From: JBGPBY01 sp041481485
Lineage (GTDB): Bacteria; Acidobacteriota; Terriglobia; 20CM-2-55-15
Reading direction: 5' to 3'
Length of the DNA: 20,403 nt
Assembly (NCBI GenBank): GCA_041481485.1
Contig: JBGPBY010000055.1
Span: 1-20,403, forward strand
In this document: piece by piece, positions 1-7,806 of the stretch
Numbering within the stretch: the first letter of the stretch is position 1
Layout: each line of letters begins with the position of its first letter
Translations under genes and position numbers: made by a program
The notes under the pieces: model-generated
Told to the model about the DNA's origin: nothing
Seen by the model: the letters and a program-made list of their open reading frames with translations, nothing else
Databases searched by the model: none

Positions 1-549
1 CATCGTCTTCCCTTCCGGCGATATCCGCTCTGCCGTCCACACGGGATCCCACACAATCTGCACATCCGCTTCCCTGACGCCGGGGATTTCCAACAACTTA
101 TTCTGCGCATCGCCCGCGATCGACCCGCCCATGCCGCAGCCTTGCGCCGTCAGCGTCATCTTTACTTCAATGCGATTTTGTTCGTTCTCGAGCGGTTTGA
201 TCTGCATGTCGTAGACGAGACCCAGATCGACAATGTTCACCGGAATCTCCGGGTCATAACATGTCTTCAGCGTTTGCCAAACCTCTTTGGTGAGTTCCTC
301 GCCGCTCAGGGGTTGACGCGTGTCGGCTGCCGCTTCCGGCTGGACTTCCTTGCCGATGGCGTCCGCATTCTTGTTCACCAGACGGAACAGCCCGCCGTAA
401 GTCGGGACCATCAGCGTGTAGGAGCCGCCAAGAGCCTGGGTCACCATCACCTCGGTGCCCTTCGGCAGGGTCACGGTGTGTCCTGCCGGTATCGCAATCA
501 CTTCGGTTTCACGCGACAAATTGACAGCATCGCTGCCTGTGTAATTCAT
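1..549 (-). CDS. sufT: SufT-family Fe-S assembly protein, partial at left edge
   Basis: Reading the minus strand from the ATG at 549 gives 183 open codons that run off the left edge with no stop. The N-terminal half carries the SufT-specific beta-rich part (IPAGHTVTLPKGTEVMVTQ, then LGGSYTLMVPTYGGLFRL). The C-terminal half is a DUF59/MIP18 domain with YDPEIPVNIVDLGLVYD, VKMTLTAQGCGMG and VQIVWDPVW. The cysteine in TAQGCGMG is the residue usually conserved in this family. SufT proteins are about 180-190 residues long, so only a few C-terminal residues should be missing. The family helps mature Fe-S proteins in the cytoplasm, often alongside suf genes; any such neighbour would lie to the left. 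A GGGG Shine-Dalgarno lies just before the start. Family assignment is confident; the exact role in this organism is inferred. Confidence 0.92.
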   Translation of the reverse strand, partial: MNYTGSDAVNLSRETEVIAIPAGHTVTLPKGTEVMVTQALGGSYTLMVPTYGGLFRLVNKNADAIGKEVQPEAAADTRQPLSGEELTKEVWQTLKTCYDPEIPVNIVDLGLVYDMQIKPLENEQNRIEVKMTLTAQGCGMGGSIAGDAQNKLLEIPGVREADVQIVWDPVWTAERISPEGKTM

Positions 550-566
550 ACATCACCCCTTCGACC

Positions 567-572
567 ATTATA
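567..572 (-). promoter_or_regulatory. putative -10 element for sufT
   Basis: The minus strand reads TATAAT here, a perfect sigma-70 -10 box, 17 nt before the sufT start codon. This leaves a very short leader holding the GGGG ribosome site. No convincing -35 box is visible at the usual spacing. Confidence 0.4.
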
Positions 573-612
573 GCGGACACCCGAAATTCGCGGGACGGTG
601 TGAATTCCAGTG

Positions 613-635
613 TGTTCTAATTTCCTTAAACGGAG
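613..635 (+). promoter_or_regulatory. putative extended -10 and RBS for the SIMPL gene
   Basis: TGTTCTAAT (613-621) fits an extended -10 (TGn plus TCTAAT, 5 of 6 consensus). A GGAG ribosome site follows at 632-635, 11 nt before the ATG at 647. It is divergent from the sufT promoter. Pattern match only. Confidence 0.35.
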
Positions 636-646
636 TCCAACCCGAT

Positions 647-1387
647 ATGAAAACAAAAACACTGTCTCTCGTGGTTTTGATTGCTGCATTTTGCTCGACT
701 GCGTTCGCTCAGGCAACCGGGAATTCCGCACTGCCTCCGGATCAGATTATTGTCACGGGCAATGCGGAAGTCGAAGTGACGCCGGATGTCGCCACCGTTC
801 GAATTGGGGTCCTCCAGCAGTCCACATCCGCAAAGGATGCTCAGGAAGGTGCGAACCGTACGGGTCAGGCGATTCTCAAGGCACTCGGCATGCTGGGCGT
901 TTCCCCACAGCAGATTCAAACCTCGCGCCTGACAATCACGCCGGTGTACCAACAGCGGCCGAACAATTCGAACTACACGGAACCGCCGCGGATCGTCGGT
1001 TACAGCGCCTCGAATGTGATTTCCGTGACTCTCGAAAATCTTGCGCAGATTGGACCGGTAGTGGACGCGGGCCTGGACAATGGCGCCAATCAGCTGGAGG
1101 GCGTGCGGTTCGGGCTGAAGAATGACGGTCCAGTGCGCGAAAAGTCGCTAACGCAGGCCATCGCGGAAGCCCGGGGGAAAGCGTCCGCAATGGCCAATGC
1201 GTTATCGGTGACACTGGGCACTCCGCTGGAGGTGAGTGAAGGCGGAGTGTCGATCGTGCCATACGAACAATCGGGAGAAATCCAGACTGCTGCGTTTGCG
1301 GTTCGCGCGGCAACACCGACACCCGTTTCTCCGGGACAACTGACGATCCGCGCCAGCGTGACAATCCGGTATCGGATTATTCCGTAG
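647..1387 (+). CDS. SIMPL-domain (DUF541) secreted protein
   Basis: 246 residues. A signal peptide with a clear hydrophobic core ends at the AFAQ site near residue 22, so the protein is exported. The mature part starts with the SIMPL hallmark IIVTGNAEVEVTPDVATVRI and fills one domain of about 210 residues (ARGKASAMANALSVTLGTPL, then a C-terminal VTIRYRI strand). SIMPL/DUF541 proteins are periplasmic or outer-membrane proteins of poorly defined role; some affect stress resistance or immune signalling. Length matches the usual 230-250 residues. The start is supported by GGAG 11 nt upstream. It is transcribed divergently from sufT and shows no operon partner. Confidence 0.9.
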   Translation: MKTKTLSLVVLIAAFCSTAFAQATGNSALPPDQIIVTGNAEVEVTPDVATVRIGVLQQSTSAKDAQEGANRTGQAILKALGMLGVSPQQIQTSRLTITPVYQQRPNNSNYTEPPRIVGYSASNVISVTLENLAQIGPVVDAGLDNGANQLEGVRFGLKNDGPVREKSLTQAIAEARGKASAMANALSVTLGTPLEVSEGGVSIVPYEQSGEIQTAAFAVRAATPTPVSPGQLTIRASVTIRYRIIP

Positions 1388-1391
1388 CCCT

Positions 1392-1410
1392 ATTCGCGGG
1401 AAGCGAATTT
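1392..1410 (+). terminator. weak hairpin after the SIMPL gene
   Basis: ATTCGC (1392-1397), loop GGGAA and GCGAAT (1403-1408) form a 6-bp stem followed by only two T residues, just after the SIMPL stop. It could terminate transcription between convergent genes but lacks a T tract. Confidence 0.3.
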
Positions 1411-1428
1411 CGACGCGGTTTAACGGGA

Positions 1429-1827
1429 TCAGTGGGATCCGCTCTGTCCGCGTCGATCGGACTCTCGCAGCACCGTGGCATAGTTGACGCCAAGAAATGT
1501 AAATGTGGGAACTACGGAGCCACGCACACCCACGTGCGCACCGCGGCTCGGCACGCCGAGCTTATCGGAGTAAACCCAGAGACTTCCAGTGCCGTCGTTA
1601 ATCTGATAGACCCCTTTGCCCAGCGCTCCGATGGATTGCGTCACATCGCCCACGACGTTGACATCCCTGCCGTGAAATCGGCCCGGATCCGCATTGATAT
1701 CGGAAATTTTTTCCCGCTCGCAGGCGGTGAGAATCAAACTCATGATCGCCGCGAGAATAATGAAACCGATCCTGCTTTTGTTCATAGCGTGGTTGGACGA
1801 ATGGCGGCGGCCATGGAAAGCATTCAT
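1429..1827 (-). CDS. small lipoprotein with OB-fold-like domain
   Basis: 132 residues from the ATG at 1827, which has AGGG seven bases upstream. An in-frame ATG at 1785 (MNKSRIGF) gives a more typical lipoprotein signal of 22 residues but has no visible ribosome site. Either way a hydrophobic core ends in a lipobox LTAC, so the protein should be lipid-anchored. The mature part is short and beta-rich (INADPGRFHGRDVNVVGDV, YQINDGTGSLWVYSD, GAHVGVRGSV), resembling OB-fold/YgiW-like periplasmic domains. Function is unknown. It is convergent with the SIMPL gene and divergent from the membrane protein at 1902. Confidence 0.8.
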   Translation of the reverse strand: MNAFHGRRHSSNHAMNKSRIGFIILAAIMSLILTACEREKISDINADPGRFHGRDVNVVGDVTQSIGALGKGVYQINDGTGSLWVYSDKLGVPSRGAHVGVRGSVVPTFTFLGVNYATVLRESDRRGQSGSH

Positions 1828-1901
1828 TCGCCATCCCTAGCAACATTGCAAACGATTATGGTAAGTTCCCTCTTCGACCAACAACGGAGGAGGAATACAT
1901 A

Positions 1902-2684
1902 ATGGGCGGACTAGAGGCAATTTTCAGGTGGATGCACGTCTTTGCAGGAATCATCTGGATCGGTCACCTCTACTTCTTCAACTGGGTCAACGGCCCTCTG
2001 CAGACCAAACTCGATGGGCCCACCAAAAAAGCTGTCGTCCCTGAACTGATGCCACGCGCCCTGTACTGGTTCCGGTGGGGAGCGGCATACACATGGATCA
2101 CCGGCTTTCTGCTGCTCGGCATGGTCTATTACATGAGCAAGGCCACGCTGGAAGATCCCGTTGCGGGCTGGTCGACGGGCGCAATCGTGATGATTGCCGT
2201 CACATTCCTCGCCGTTTTTATTTATGACGCGTTATGGAAAAGCCCTCTGGCGAATAACCTTCGCGCGGCCGTCATCGTATCGTATGCATTGCTGGCGTTG
2301 ATCGTGGTGGGCTACGTGTACTATGGCGGATTTAGCCAGCGCGGCACGCTGATCCACACGGGAGTATTGTTCGGTTCGACGATGGCGTTCAATGTCTGGT
2401 TCCGCATCTGGCCATCGCAGAAGAAAATCATCACTGCCGTCAAGAATGGACAACCGCCGGACGCCGCCATTGTGAAACTCGCCGGCTTGCGCTCGCGTCA
2501 CAACACGTATATGTCGGTTCCGCTGTTGTGGGCCATGATCGGACAACACACCACCTACTTCTTCGGCGGCAACCTCGGGATTCCGTCCGAATACTACTGG
2601 GTCGTCTGGCTCCTGATCATCATCATCGGCTGGCACATCGCGTTTCAGTGTTACAAGAAGGCCGGAAAAGTCGCCGGCTTCTAA
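1902..2684 (+). CDS. urate-oxidase-N / PuuD-like integral membrane protein
   Basis: 260 residues with about seven membrane segments (roughly 8-28, 57-80, 91-112, 121-143, 148-169, 199-223, 229-250). Sequence features match the Urate_ox_N domain of PuuD: FRWMHVFAGIIWIGHLYFF at the start, DALWKSPL in the middle, then HTGVLFGSTMAFNVWF followed by a P-x-Q-x-K loop and a RHNTYMSVPLLWAMI segment. PuuD proteins oxidise urate and end in a cytochrome c domain. This one stops after the membrane part, with no CxxCH, and no purine genes are nearby, so urate oxidation is uncertain. Several membrane histidines could ligate haem. A very strong GGAGGAGG ribosome site fixes the start. Confidence 0.8.
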   Translation: MGGLEAIFRWMHVFAGIIWIGHLYFFNWVNGPLQTKLDGPTKKAVVPELMPRALYWFRWGAAYTWITGFLLLGMVYYMSKATLEDPVAGWSTGAIVMIAVTFLAVFIYDALWKSPLANNLRAAVIVSYALLALIVVGYVYYGGFSQRGTLIHTGVLFGSTMAFNVWFRIWPSQKKIITAVKNGQPPDAAIVKLAGLRSRHNTYMSVPLLWAMIGQHTTYFFGGNLGIPSEYYWVVWLLIIIIGWHIAFQCYKKAGKVAGF

Positions 2685-2686
2685 AC

Positions 2687-2734
2687 CCTTACCCTTGGCC
2701 CGCCATAAAATGGCGGGCCGGGTGAGGGGTAAAG
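2687..2734 (+). terminator. strong hairpin after the PuuD-like gene, REP-like
   Basis: GGCCCGCCAT (2697-2706), loop AAA and ATGGCGGGCC (2710-2719) form a perfect 10-bp GC-rich stem just after the stop codon. It is flanked by TTACCC on the left and GGGTGAGGGGTAA on the right, which extend the dyad imperfectly. No T run follows, so it may be a repeat-type hairpin that also stabilises or ends the transcript. Confidence 0.55.
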
Positions 2735-2897
2735 CTCCCTCCGCATCACCACGAGCGGCGTTGAATCTGACGACACGCGCGGTCCCTGCGTCAACCTATC
2801 TGCCGAATACAGAACTGGCCGGCCGCAGCGAAGGTTCCAACGACCGCTTCTGAAAACTTCCACGATTTCCGTACAATGATCGTACATTAAAGGATGC

Positions 2898-2978
<81 letters not shown>

Positions 2979-2987
2979 AAGTCAGTC

Positions 2988-3030
2988 CGCGAATATCTGG
3001 TTTCCGGAAAGCGGCTCGAAAATATTCGCG
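2988..3030. repeat. nested inverted repeat beside the tRNA
   Basis: CGCGAATAT (2988-2996) and ATATTCGCG (3022-3030) are perfect 9-bp inverted repeats. The spacer between them contains the perfect palindrome TTTCCGGAAA (3001-3010). It lies 17 bp past the tRNA 3' end, where recombinase or excisionase sites often sit, but no such function is shown. Confidence 0.5.
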
Positions 3031-3105
3031 AACATCGGAGTTGTCGTCAAAAAAGGATGTTAGGCTCATCTCGGTTCTGTGTGGCAGTCGCCAGCATCAC
3101 ATTGA

Positions 3106-4755
3106 TCATCGTGGCGCGCGCTTGAGTCCTGCGTCATTGAGTAAATCAACGGCGTACGAATGTTTGGATTTGACTGCAATATCAAAAGCCGTTTGGCCAG
3201 ATTTGTCGCGCTTTCGATAGTCAGCCTTCTTGGCAAGAAGTAGCGGAATGGCATCAATGTAGTATTGCCGTTCGATATCGTTTCCCTTCGCGGCATACAT
3301 CAATGCGGTCCGCCCGTCTTTGTCGGTGAGATCTACATTCGCACCATGGTCAAGAAGCAGCCTGACCATACCTTCAAAGCCGTATGAGGCCGCCCTCATC
3401 AGCGGCGTCGCGTTGTTCCTGTCTCGGGCGTTTGGATTGGCTCCTGCTTCGAGAAGTTCCCGCGCTACATCGGTGTCGAAGTAACCGAATGAGGCTAGGA
3501 ATGTTTCTCCGTGATCATTCTCTGCGTCCACTTTCGCTCCTGCCTTAATTAGCAGGCGTAATATTTCCAGATGGTGAAACCATGCGGCACTATGTAGTGG
3601 CGGATCTTCGTCCCCTACGGTTGGGTTAACAGGGGCTTTGTGTTCGAGAAGCATCTTAACAACTTCGACATGGTCGGACCGAATCGCAAAATCGAGCGCT
3701 TCTGAGCGCTTTCCTGCCTGGGCATCGATACCAAATACCGCAAGGATCTGGCGAACTTTGTCGACACAACCTGCATCTGCCGCCTCGATTAGAGTGGTGA
3801 GTGTTCGACACTTTTCGTCAAAATCTGGCGGCCTACACTTCACTTCCGCTGATTTTGTCCTGGGAATCAAGGGGACGACCTTGATCTCTCGGACCGCTTC
3901 CACGATAAGTTCCGCTGGCGCACCACTCAAATGCCCAAAACCGATTCCTTCCCATTCGCCGTTGCGACATTCCGAGAAATATTCATCTCGCACGCGCACC
4001 TTACCCGCAAGCGTGACAACCGTCGATACGCTCTGCCTTCCTCGTGCTTGTTCAGCGGCCTTGCGGTACGCGTCTTTAATGGAATCGACGTCTCTTCCAA
4101 ATGAAGACTCAAGAGCTTCTCCTAAGTAATTGGCAGGCGTTCCCAGGCTCAGGCTGGTTGGCCATGACATGCCTTTTGTAACGAAATGATCTTTGCAGTC
4201 ACCAAAAATCCAAGTACCCTCATCCGTTCCGAACTGTTGCGCTTGTATTGCAATGCGCTTGTCTTTCCAGGCCTTGAGGTCTTTGAAAAGGTCGCAAATA
4301 TTGACCACTGGGAGTTCATTCGCCGGCAAAAGCGCTTCAACCTTGATGTCGTGGAAATCATCAAACAGGATTTCCGCTGGAAACGTGCCACCAGTCAAAG
4401 AAAGCCGCCCGGAGAAAGTTGCGGTGACCCGTGGCAATCGGCCCTGGCTTCGTATTCGTGCTGTTTGCGCAAAGACATCTTCATATTCTTTCACTTTTGC
4501 GGATGGCAGGTTCGGGGAAGGACGCAAATTGATTACCGTTGACCGGATATCTGCCCCAATGAGGAGATCGTCGCCGCAGGAGTCCGCAGCAAGTGCGCTC
4601 AGTTTACTATCCAGAAAAAGGTCGCCGTGAATTGAAACCTGTTTCCCGCTCGACGCGGGGAGATCCTGAAAGATTTCGCACACCGATGTTTGCGCCCACG
4701 CGGGGACATTCCAGGCGAGTCCAAGCAGAATGGCCCAAGCTATCCAGCGAAACAT
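3106..4755 (-). CDS. secreted ankyrin-repeat protein
   Basis: 549 residues from the ATG at 4755, chosen because it starts a clean signal peptide (MFRWIAWAILLGLAWNVPAWAQ). An in-frame ATG at 4806 would add 17 residues ahead of it. Residues 23-315 are of unrecognised fold and hold two similar short segments around cysteines (VCEIFQDL and NICDLFKDL), suggesting a duplicated domain. Residues 316-549 form about six ankyrin repeats, with typical cores such as DPPLHSAAWFHHLEILRLLI and TPLMRAASYGFEGMVRLLLD. Ankyrin repeats bind proteins; the partner is unknown. It sits in the first putative inserted segment, divergent from the gene at 4855. Confidence 0.85.
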   Translation of the reverse strand: MFRWIAWAILLGLAWNVPAWAQTSVCEIFQDLPASSGKQVSIHGDLFLDSKLSALAADSCGDDLLIGADIRSTVINLRPSPNLPSAKVKEYEDVFAQTARIRSQGRLPRVTATFSGRLSLTGGTFPAEILFDDFHDIKVEALLPANELPVVNICDLFKDLKAWKDKRIAIQAQQFGTDEGTWIFGDCKDHFVTKGMSWPTSLSLGTPANYLGEALESSFGRDVDSIKDAYRKAAEQARGRQSVSTVVTLAGKVRVRDEYFSECRNGEWEGIGFGHLSGAPAELIVEAVREIKVVPLIPRTKSAEVKCRPPDFDEKCRTLTTLIEAADAGCVDKVRQILAVFGIDAQAGKRSEALDFAIRSDHVEVVKMLLEHKAPVNPTVGDEDPPLHSAAWFHHLEILRLLIKAGAKVDAENDHGETFLASFGYFDTDVARELLEAGANPNARDRNNATPLMRAASYGFEGMVRLLLDHGANVDLTDKDGRTALMYAAKGNDIERQYYIDAIPLLLAKKADYRKRDKSGQTAFDIAVKSKHSYAVDLLNDAGLKRAPR

Positions 4756-4854
4756 TGAGCCTATACTACTGCAGGGGACAGAAAAGATAACGCTGCATCT
4801 TTCCATCTTAGAATTTCATGGCGAGACAATCGGACAGAATGGATAGAATGCCGA

Positions 4855-5652
4855 ATGCCCCTACCGACTTCAATGCCATGGATGGAAAGCGTCGATACAA
4901 AGCTGGCCAGAGCGAAAAAGCATCTCGCAATTTTCGAGGCGGAATCTGCTGGCTTTTTGAAACTGGCGCGGCCAACCTACATCCGAAAAACTAATCAGGA
5001 AAATACTCAACATTGGCTTGTTGGGTATTGCACAGATTCGATTCCCCCAATGGAATTGAGCGCCATCGTTGGCGATTTCCTTTTCAATCTTCGATCCTGT
5101 TTGGACAATCTTGTGTGTGCCCTCGTTCGGACAGGGAGCAGGGAAAGTAGTTGCAGCGGTCGCGCCTTCCCGATTTGCATGACTGAGCCTCCGGATTTCT
5201 CATCGCTTGCGAAAGAAACGCTGAAGGGAGTTCCGCTGGATGCGATCACAACCATTAGGGCTCTACAGCCATATCAGAGGCCTGAAAGCACGCGAAAAGA
5301 TGACCCTCTCTGGATTCTCAATAAGCTCTGCAACAAGGACAAACATAGAGCCGCGAACTTTACGGTTGGTTTCCATAAGAACCTGACCATCAAGATCCCG
5401 CTGCGTGACGGCTCATTTTGGATAAGCAAGTTTAATGAGCCAGTGTATATCGGTGATGTACAGACAATTCCGCTCGATTTCTCGCCAAGTCTTATCGCGG
5501 ATGGAGTGAAATTGGAGGTTTCCGGCCTCAGCAGTCTTTTCTTTCAGGGAACCGACAGTTGGGCGAATCGCACTGTTGATGAGATTCTTAATGCTTGCCT
5601 TCAATACGTCGAGGATCGAGTCATTCCAAGCTTCAAGCCGTTCTTCAAGTAA
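4855..5652 (+). CDS. hypothetical protein with LRSCLDNL and DKHR motifs
   Basis: 265 residues, no signal peptide, probably cytoplasmic. An alpha-helical first half contains FNLRSCLDNLVCALV, then the stretch IRALQPYQRP, LWILNKLCNKDKHRAANF, and a beta-rich second half. This order (LRS-x-LDxLV, LQPY, L-x-N-x-DKHR) is familiar from widespread uncharacterised bacterial proteins; I know no assigned reaction. The helical bundle with conserved R and H recalls HEPN-like folds, but this is a weak resemblance. No ribosome site precedes the ATG at 4855; TAGAAT at 4844-4849 could be a -10 giving a near-leaderless message. Codons at 4873 and 4882 are alternative starts. It lies in the first putative inserted segment beside the ankyrin gene. 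Confidence 0.7.
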   Translation: MPLPTSMPWMESVDTKLARAKKHLAIFEAESAGFLKLARPTYIRKTNQENTQHWLVGYCTDSIPPMELSAIVGDFLFNLRSCLDNLVCALVRTGSRESSCSGRAFPICMTEPPDFSSLAKETLKGVPLDAITTIRALQPYQRPESTRKDDPLWILNKLCNKDKHRAANFTVGFHKNLTIKIPLRDGSFWISKFNEPVYIGDVQTIPLDFSPSLIADGVKLEVSGLSSLFFQGTDSWANRTVDEILNACLQYVEDRVIPSFKPFFK

Positions 5653-5751
5653 AGATTCAGCGCTGTTCTAGCGATTTGAGTGAAGCACTGCTTCGAATCT
5701 CGTTTATTGACTATCTGTGAATTGCGGACTTTCCGCAGATTCATGACTGAA

Positions 5752-5793
5752 CAATTTTCTGCTCAATTTATTCCGAATGAGCCGAATCAGGCC
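5752..5793. repeat. 42-bp dispersed repeat, copy A
   Basis: Ungapped match to 13455-13496 with 37 of 42 identical positions; the last 19 bases (GAATGAGCCGAATCAGGCC) are perfect. Copy A lies about 55 bp before the second tRNA-Arg 3' fragment. Its origin is not recognised. Confidence 0.6.
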
Positions 5794-5849
5794 GGAATGA
5801 GACCGACCAGGACCACGGAGAACCAACAGGATGGGCTGTTCGGCGCTGA

Positions 5850-5892
5850 CTTCTAAGCAGGGGGTCACAGGTTCGAGTCCTGTCGGGGGTAT
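5850..5892 (+). repeat. direct repeat copy 2: tRNA-Arg 3' fragment (putative att)
   Basis: 43 bp identical to 2930-2972 except one base (5888 is G where the tRNA has C). It starts in the anticodon loop and ends at the tRNA 3' end; no 5' half precedes it, so it is not a tRNA gene. It probably marks the far end of the first inserted segment. Confidence 0.75.
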
Positions 5893-6440
5893 CGCAGAAT
5901 CAAAGGTTTGCCGCACATCGTAAACGAAGGCCCCGTCGAATCGCGGGAAAACCGCACACGAGCAATGTTGCGATGATCCGTGATTTTTTGATTGGGCTTA
6001 TGGCGGCACTACTGTTCCTACCGGCGTGGCCGGGAAATCCGCCCGATCCGCACCAGCAGTTCAGTATTGCACTTGCCCAGATGCATTGAGCAAGATGGCG
6101 GCAACACCGCTCATCCGTTCGGTCACTCTTCAGCTCGCGCGATTTGTTGTGTAGCCTGGATACTGGGGCGTATGATCCACGGCATGCAGATGTTCTGTGG
6201 GGCTCTCTGGCGGTCCGTTTCTTTGCCCGTTTTCCTCCAACGGAATTTAGGCCGTATCTTCGACGGGACGCCGGTGAACAGCACTTGCGTTTTTGAAGTG
6301 TCAGCAAAAGAGGTATCGCAAGATACGTAAGCTGTCCCTCGTCGGAGCAAGAGCAGTAAGGAACCGTGGCTTCCTCGATTCTTAGTCACGAGATCCGCAG
6401 GTTGTGCTCCAGAAACCAGCGTGCGAGAAGGAGTTCAAAA
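5893..6440. other. intergenic region upstream of the four-gene operon
   Basis: About 550 bp with no recognised gene. A plus-strand frame from the ATG at 5973 begins like a signal peptide (MIRDFLIGLMAALLFLPAW), meets a TGA at 6087-6089, and stays open to a TGA at 6294-6296; it may be a decayed secreted protein or chance. GTATC-GCAA-GATAC (6313-6326) is a small hairpin with a GNRA loop. The operon promoter should lie here but no clear -35/-10 pair was found. Confidence 0.5.
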
Positions 6441-7253
6441 ATGCTAAATCGCTTGATGGGTGTGAGGATTCTCCTCATCGTAGCGCTAGCGTCGTCGGCA
6501 GTCGCTTTCGCTCAGAACGTTCAGCGAGCAACGCAAAGAGGCCAGGCCGGGACGGCCGGCAAGCCTTTTGACGCGCATGATCTGTCCGGATTCTGGGACA
6601 TCACCAACAGCGGACTGCCACGCGGCGCACTGAACTCAACGAGCAACAATCGGCCGACGATGACGCAGTGGGATATGGAAAAGCTTCGCAAGACGAAGAC
6701 CGGAGTTGCCAACGCATTAAGCAATGGCGCTTACCCGAACGAAAAAGAATGGAATGATCCGATCCGGTGGTGCGATCCGACGGGTTTCCCACGGATCATG
6801 TGGAACCCCACGCCGGCGGGAATGAGGTTTGCCCAAACTAAGGAAGAAGTGATTCAGTTCTTCGAGAGCGACCGCGCCTGGCGCGATATTTGGACAGATG
6901 GGCGAAAACTTCCGGGCTCCGACGCGGACTCCAATTGGTACGGATACGCCGTTGGCCATTGGGAGGGAGACACGTTTGTCGTCAACTCAAATAACTTCAA
7001 TGACGCTAGCTGGCTTGACCAATACGGCTCCCCGCACAGCGACCAGATGACTGTGGAAGAACGCTATCGCCGCGTGGATCACGACCATCTGGAGATGATC
7101 CTGAGCATCACGGACCCCATGGCCTACGTCGGGACTTGGAAAGGCGACAAGAAGATATTTCAATTGGTCGAAAAGCCAACACGCTCTGCGTTCAACGATT
7201 TCAACGAGAACATCTGTGTGTGGTCTGAGAATAAGCGAGAGGTTCACCCGTAG
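6441..7253 (+). CDS. secreted WEGDT-family protein A
   Basis: 270 residues from the ATG at 6441, fixed by GAAGGAG seven bases upstream; an in-frame ATG at 6366 lacks such a site and would bury the signal peptide. The signal ends near residue 25 (AVAFAQ). Family marks: DLSGFW (47-52), CDPTGFPR (111-118), RDIWTDGRKLP (148-158), WEGDTFVV (174-181), SPHSDQMTVEER (197-208) and DHDHLE (213-218). The only cysteines are C111 and C259, which could form a disulfide. The family is abundant in Acidobacteriota and has no known reaction. First gene of a four-gene operon; the next start is 24 bp away. Confidence 0.88.
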   Translation: MLNRLMGVRILLIVALASSAVAFAQNVQRATQRGQAGTAGKPFDAHDLSGFWDITNSGLPRGALNSTSNNRPTMTQWDMEKLRKTKTGVANALSNGAYPNEKEWNDPIRWCDPTGFPRIMWNPTPAGMRFAQTKEEVIQFFESDRAWRDIWTDGRKLPGSDADSNWYGYAVGHWEGDTFVVNSNNFNDASWLDQYGSPHSDQMTVEERYRRVDHDHLEMILSITDPMAYVGTWKGDKKIFQLVEKPTRSAFNDFNENICVWSENKREVHP

Positions 7254-7277
7254 CGTTCGAATCTAAGGAGATGTCAC

Positions 7278-7790
7278 ATGACGCGTAAGCTTGCAGCTCT
7301 TTCATTTGTACTGACAGTGGGCTTTCTGATGATTGCTATCCCACTGTTTGCGCACCATGGCACGGCAGGTGTGTACGACAACACTGTCCGCATCACAACG
7401 AAGGCGACAGTGACGCAATACATATGGGCCAATCCCCATGTCCAAGTCTATTTCAAATTGAAGAATGACAAGGGAGAAGAGCAAACCTGGGGCATCGAAA
7501 CGGTAAGTCCGGGAAACGCGCTCGCGAATGGATGGACCAAGAACACATTCAAGTTTGGGGACCAAATCCTGGTGAGCCTCGTTCCGGCCAAGGGCGACAG
7601 GACTTTCGGCACTTGCGCTCAAATTGTGATCGTTGCCGATGGCAGGAGGTTCGGTGGAACCGGCAGGTGCGGCACGGGAGCCGAGGCTGTCGACATGGAC
7701 AAACTCCCGGTAAAGCCAGGCTACACGGCGGTCGAAGTGAAGATGCCGAAAGACGACCGTACGAGGCCCGAGTCCGAGCAAGAGAAGTAA
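7278..7790 (+). CDS. DUF6152-family secreted protein, copy 1
   Basis: 170 residues, start fixed by AAGGAG seven bases upstream. The signal peptide ends at PLFA, so cleavage would expose His26-His27 as the new N-terminus. An ANPH motif follows at 51-54. The DUF6152 pattern is clear: AHH, YD, a VTQYIWANPHV strand, then ANGWTKNTFKFGDQILV. The fold is likely a small OB-like beta barrel in the periplasm. Compared with copy 2 it has a longer tail (to residue 170) with two cysteines. It lies between two WEGDT-family genes (24 and 16 bp gaps), so the products probably work together. A metal-binding role is my inference from the conserved histidines. Confidence 0.87.
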   Translation: MTRKLAALSFVLTVGFLMIAIPLFAHHGTAGVYDNTVRITTKATVTQYIWANPHVQVYFKLKNDKGEEQTWGIETVSPGNALANGWTKNTFKFGDQILVSLVPAKGDRTFGTCAQIVIVADGRRFGGTGRCGTGAEAVDMDKLPVKPGYTAVEVKMPKDDRTRPESEQEK

Positions 7791-7806
7791 CGAAGGGAGT
7801 CTCCAC

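Noticed and set aside
1598..1846. Alternative minus-strand frame overlapping the small lipoprotein
   Set aside because: Lacks the signal and lipobox and has no family features; the lipoprotein frame explains the region.
5850..5892. Second and third tRNA-Arg genes
   Set aside because: Only the 3' part from the anticodon arm is present at 5850-5892 and 10146-10196; the acceptor 5' strand and D arm are missing.
5704..5916. Minus-strand frame reading TGLEPVTPCL
   Set aside because: Again an artefact of tRNA-derived sequence (the fragment 5850-5892) joined to the dispersed repeat; no ribosome site or family match.
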